64,000 nt of DNA, from NCBI RefSeq assembly GCF_900142605.1, contig NZ_FRBL01000004.1, positions 496,001 through 560,000 on the forward strand, given 5' to 3'. This DNA comes from Chitinophaga jiangningensis (GTDB taxonomy: Bacteria > Bacteroidota > Bacteroidia > Chitinophagales > Chitinophagaceae). The notes beneath the pieces are model-generated. The model was not told where the DNA came from. It was given only the letters and a program-made list of their open reading frames with translations, and ran no database searches. A program made the position numbers and the translations under genes. Positions within the stretch are counted from its first letter, which is position 1. Each line of letters begins with the position of its first letter. This document shows, piece after piece, positions 61,369 through 64,000 of the stretch.

Positions 61369-64000
61369 ATGCAGGTCATAAGAAAAATCATTGTTCCGGG
61401 ACATCTGTACTTATCCCTTTTTGCCTTTGCCGGTGCCACACTGGCGGCTTTACCTGCCGCTCACGCCCAGCAGACGCGCATTTACACTGATCCGGAAAAA
61501 ACCTTCAAGGATGCGCAACAATATTTCCAGCATGGAAAATACGCCGTGTCCATGCAGCTTTTCAAGCAAACTATCGACAACATCACCTATTGGCACGAAA
61601 CCAATCGTGACCTCGTGAGGTCAGATGCGTATTACTACTATACCATCTGTGCGCTGAAACTGCAGCAGGCAAATGGAGAACAGATCGCGCTGGATTATCT
61701 GAAATATTTCAATAACAACGCCCGCGAACAACTGGTATCCTACCAGCTGGCCAAATATTACTTCCACGCCAACAAACTGAAAGAGGCTATTCCGTACTAC
61801 GAAAAAGCCAATATCGACAACCTCTCCAACGATGAAATTGCCGATGCTAAGTTTGAACTGGCCTACTGCTACTTCAATGTGAAGGACTTCAAAAAAGCAC
61901 AACCGCTGTTTGCCTCCATCAAAGAAATTGAAGGGAAATATTACCTGCCCGCCAACTACTACTACGGTTTTATCGCCTACAATAACCGCCAGTACAACGA
62001 AGCCCTTAACAGCTTCCAGCGCGTGGTGAAAGAACCGAAATATAGCAACATCGTTCCATACTACATCGCTGAAATCTATTACTTCCAGGGTAAAGCGGAT
62101 CAGCTGATCGCTTATGGGGAGCCCCTGATCAAACAGGGCGGCCAATATTACGAAGCAGAACTGAAGCAACTGGTGGGTAAAGCCTACTTCGAAAAGAAAA
62201 ATTATCCAAAGGCACTCCCCTACCTGCAAGAGTTCCAGGATAATTCCGACGAAGTAAGAAATGAAGATATCTACCAGCTGTCCTACTCCTACTATCAAAC
62301 CGGGAACCTGCAAAAAGCGATCACCGGCTTTAAGCAGCTGAGTGGCGCTAAAGATTCCCTGGGTCAGAACTCTATGTATCTGTTGGGAGATTGTTACCTC
62401 CGCACCGGGCAGAAAGCCAATGCACGCAACGCATTCGCTTATTGTGCCAACAACAGCTCCAACGCACAGCAACAGGAAATCAGCCGTTTCAACTACGGTA
62501 AATTATCCTATGAACTGGGTTACCCTGACGCTGCACTCACCGAGCTGACGCAATTTGTTCAGAAATATCCGAATTCGACCTACAATAAAGAGGCCCGTGA
62601 AATCATGGTCAACCTCTTCATGAATTCAAATAATTATAAAGAAGGCCTGGCTACCATCGAAATGATTCCTGAAAAAAATCAGACCGTGCTGAAAGCCTAC
62701 CAGAAAGTGGCCTATGGCCGCGCCACACAGCTGATCAATGATGGCCAGCTCGCTGAGGCCGACCGCCTGCTGGATATCGCCATCAAAAATCCTTACGATG
62801 CGCAGATCAAACAGCTCGCATATTTCTGGAAAGGTGAAATAGCCCTGCGCCAGAACAAAACCGAAGCAGCTATCAGTAACCTGAACGCCTATCTCGGCAG
62901 CACGGCCATCCTCTCCGGTGAGGCTAATGCGCAAACTGCCAGCTACAACCTCGGTTATAGTTTGCTCAAACAAGACCGTTTCAGCGAAGCACTGCCATGG
63001 TTCGAATCCGCTCAAAAAGCCAGTGGCCCCAATGCACAGCGCATCAGCAACGATGCCATGGTGAGAGCGGCCGACTGCTATTATATGCTCCGTCAGTTCC
63101 CGAAAGCATTATCACTGTATGATCGTATCATCAGCAATAATGAACCAGGCGCCGACTATGCCACCTACCAGAAAAGTATTATCCTCGGCCTGCAGGGCAA
63201 GCAGAGTGAGAAACTGGCGTTGCTGAAACAGCTGGGCAACAAGTTCCCTAACAGCAACTTCGGCAATGAAACAGATATGGAAATCGCTAACACTTATCTC
63301 GCCTCCGAGAAGTTCAATGAAGCGATTCCTTACCTGGAAAATGTATTGCAGAAACAACCTAACGGCCCCAATGCACCCCGTGCCCTGCTGAAATTAGGTC
63401 TCTGCTACTATAACAAGGACAACGAGTCCAAAGCACTGACCTATTACCGCCAGGTGGTAGAGAAGTTCCCGGGTGCACCGGAAAGCAGCGAAGCATTACA
63501 GAGCATCAAAGCGATTTACGTAGGACAAGGCAAAACCGATGATTACCTCGCCTTCCTGAAATCTACCGGTCGCACCGTAACCGCTTCCGCTGAAGACTCC
63601 CTGGCATATGCCGCAGCAGAAGCACGCTTTACCAGCAACGACTGCGACGGCGCCATCAACGCATTCAACAACTACATCCGCAAATTCCCTGAAGGGCAGT
63701 TCATATTACCGGCTAACTTCTACAAGGCGGAGTGCAGCTATAACAATAAAGACTATACGACGGCTTTACCTGCGTACGAGTTTGTATTGTCCCGCAACAA
63801 CAGCCTGTACGCCGAACGTTCTGCCTTGCAGGCCGCTAATATCAACTACTACCAGGTTAAAAATTACGATAAGGCACGTAGCTACTACTTACAGCTGCAG
63901 GACCTGAGCAGCAGCAAAGAAAACACGATGGCCGCCACCCGTGGGTTGCTACGCAGTAACTATATGCTGAAACATTGGGATGAAGTAACCAACTACTCAG
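61369..64000 (+). CDS. Large secreted tetratricopeptide-repeat protein (runs off window)
   Basis: An ATG at 61369 opens a frame that runs without a stop to the right edge, 877 codons so far. A signal peptide (about 1-34, ending AHAQQ) is followed by at least twelve TPR-like units rich in the A-x-Y-x-L/G pattern (for example DAKFELAYCYFNVKDFKKA, YGFIAYNNRQYNEA, LGLCYYNKDNESKA). Spacing is about 34 residues. Large TPR proteins of this type in Bacteroidota act as periplasmic or outer-membrane scaffolds. No catalytic domain is visible in the part seen. The opposite strand is also long and open in places but reads as a shadow. Confidence 0.85.
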   Translation, partial: MQVIRKIIVPGHLYLSLFAFAGATLAALPAAHAQQTRIYTDPEKTFKDAQQYFQHGKYAVSMQLFKQTIDNITYWHETNRDLVRSDAYYYYTICALKLQQANGEQIALDYLKYFNNNAREQLVSYQLAKYYFHANKLKEAIPYYEKANIDNLSNDEIADAKFELAYCYFNVKDFKKAQPLFASIKEIEGKYYLPANYYYGFIAYNNRQYNEALNSFQRVVKEPKYSNIVPYYIAEIYYFQGKADQLIAYGEPLIKQGGQYYEAELKQLVGKAYFEKKNYPKALPYLQEFQDNSDEVRNEDIYQLSYSYYQTGNLQKAITGFKQLSGAKDSLGQNSMYLLGDCYLRTGQKANARNAFAYCANNSSNAQQQEISRFNYGKLSYELGYPDAALTELTQFVQKYPNSTYNKEAREIMVNLFMNSNNYKEGLATIEMIPEKNQTVLKAYQKVAYGRATQLINDGQLAEADRLLDIAIKNPYDAQIKQLAYFWKGEIALRQNKTEAAISNLNAYLGSTAILSGEANAQTASYNLGYSLLKQDRFSEALPWFESAQKASGPNAQRISNDAMVRAADCYYMLRQFPKALSLYDRIISNNEPGADYATYQKSIILGLQGKQSEKLALLKQLGNKFPNSNFGNETDMEIANTYLASEKFNEAIPYLENVLQKQPNGPNAPRALLKLGLCYYNKDNESKALTYYRQVVEKFPGAPESSEALQSIKAIYVGQGKTDDYLAFLKSTGRTVTASAEDSLAYAAAEARFTSNDCDGAINAFNNYIRKFPEGQFILPANFYKAECSYNNKDYTTALPAYEFVLSRNNSLYAERSALQAANINYYQVKNYDKARSYYLQLQDLSSSKENTMAATRGLLRSNYMLKHWDEVTNYS

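Noticed and set aside
61621..62472. Long open frame on the minus strand (283 codons)
   Set aside because: It lies wholly inside the TPR gene on the plus strand, has low-complexity Val/Phe/Gly composition and no family resemblance. It is a shadow of TPR codons.
1..64000. tRNA, rRNA or prophage/transposase genes
   Set aside because: I looked through the intergenic gaps for cloverleaf-like segments, rRNA motifs, integrases and transposases and saw none. A tRNAscan or IS search would be decisive.

Overview
The window is about 64 kb of a Bacteroidota chromosome. It most resembles Chitinophaga or a relative (Chitinophagaceae). Signs of this are a secreted GH18 chitinase and an M4 protease, both with C-terminal type IX secretion sorting domains. 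There is also a sigma / FecR / SusC / SusD cassette, HxlR and AraC regulators, YD-repeat (RHS) surface proteins, bacillithiol-linked YtxJ, UbiX and AroQ, and promoters of the TTTG - N19-21 - TAnnTTTG type. Two genes run off the ends: a mechanosensitive-channel-like protein at the left edge and a large TPR protein at the right edge.

Layout. 1-9 kb holds the channel-like gene, small unknowns and two copies of a three-gene signalling module (about 7-TM membrane protein, HisKA_3 kinase, NarL-type regulator) in opposite orientation. 9-15 kb holds the chitinase, a DUF2809 protein, a divergent HxlR / DoxX pair with a clear operator-like inverted repeat, a GNAT acetyltransferase with a small upstream gene, and a divergent AraC / quinone-reductase-like pair. 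15.2-18.2 kb is a minus-strand operon: ECF sigma, soluble zinc-finger anti-sigma, Cys-rich exported precursor peptide with three EGKCG motifs, MNIO (DUF692) enzyme and DUF2063 partner. This looks like a copper- or metal-binding RiPP (bufferin / HvfA type) system, and it has a terminator-like attenuator between precursor and enzymes. 18-31 kb is mostly housekeeping: LuxE-like acyltransferase, acyl-CoA carboxylase subunit, UbiA-like protein, M42 peptidase, AroQ, UbiX, YtxJ with a 52-aa lipoprotein, Mpl, DnaQ-like exonuclease, glycosyltransferase and EamA transporter. 31-33.7 kb is the M4 protease.

33.9-42.7 kb is an AT-richer island. It carries an RHS-type surface protein split by one in-frame amber codon, and a second RHS protein whose C-terminal tip is a metzincin-like protease. 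A small lipoprotein follows 11 bp downstream and is the natural candidate for its immunity protein. 42.7-49.8 kb is the SusD / SusC / FecR / sigma unit. 49.9-61 kb holds an S9 peptidase, an AraC regulator, a GNAT enzyme, a DUF985 cupin, a DUF4230 protein, an RRM RNA-binding protein, a lipoyl E2 acyltransferase, CinA, a thioesterase and DoxX.

Intergenic regions are unusually structured. They contain long perfect hairpins with three-base loops, fused double hairpins, and a dispersed repeat built from a 32-bp unit, seen at 4.6 kb and 55 kb. The two most interesting systems are the MNIO / EGKCG operon and the RHS-metzincin toxin with its putative lipoprotein immunity protein. All functions come from reading the sequence and were not confirmed by database search.
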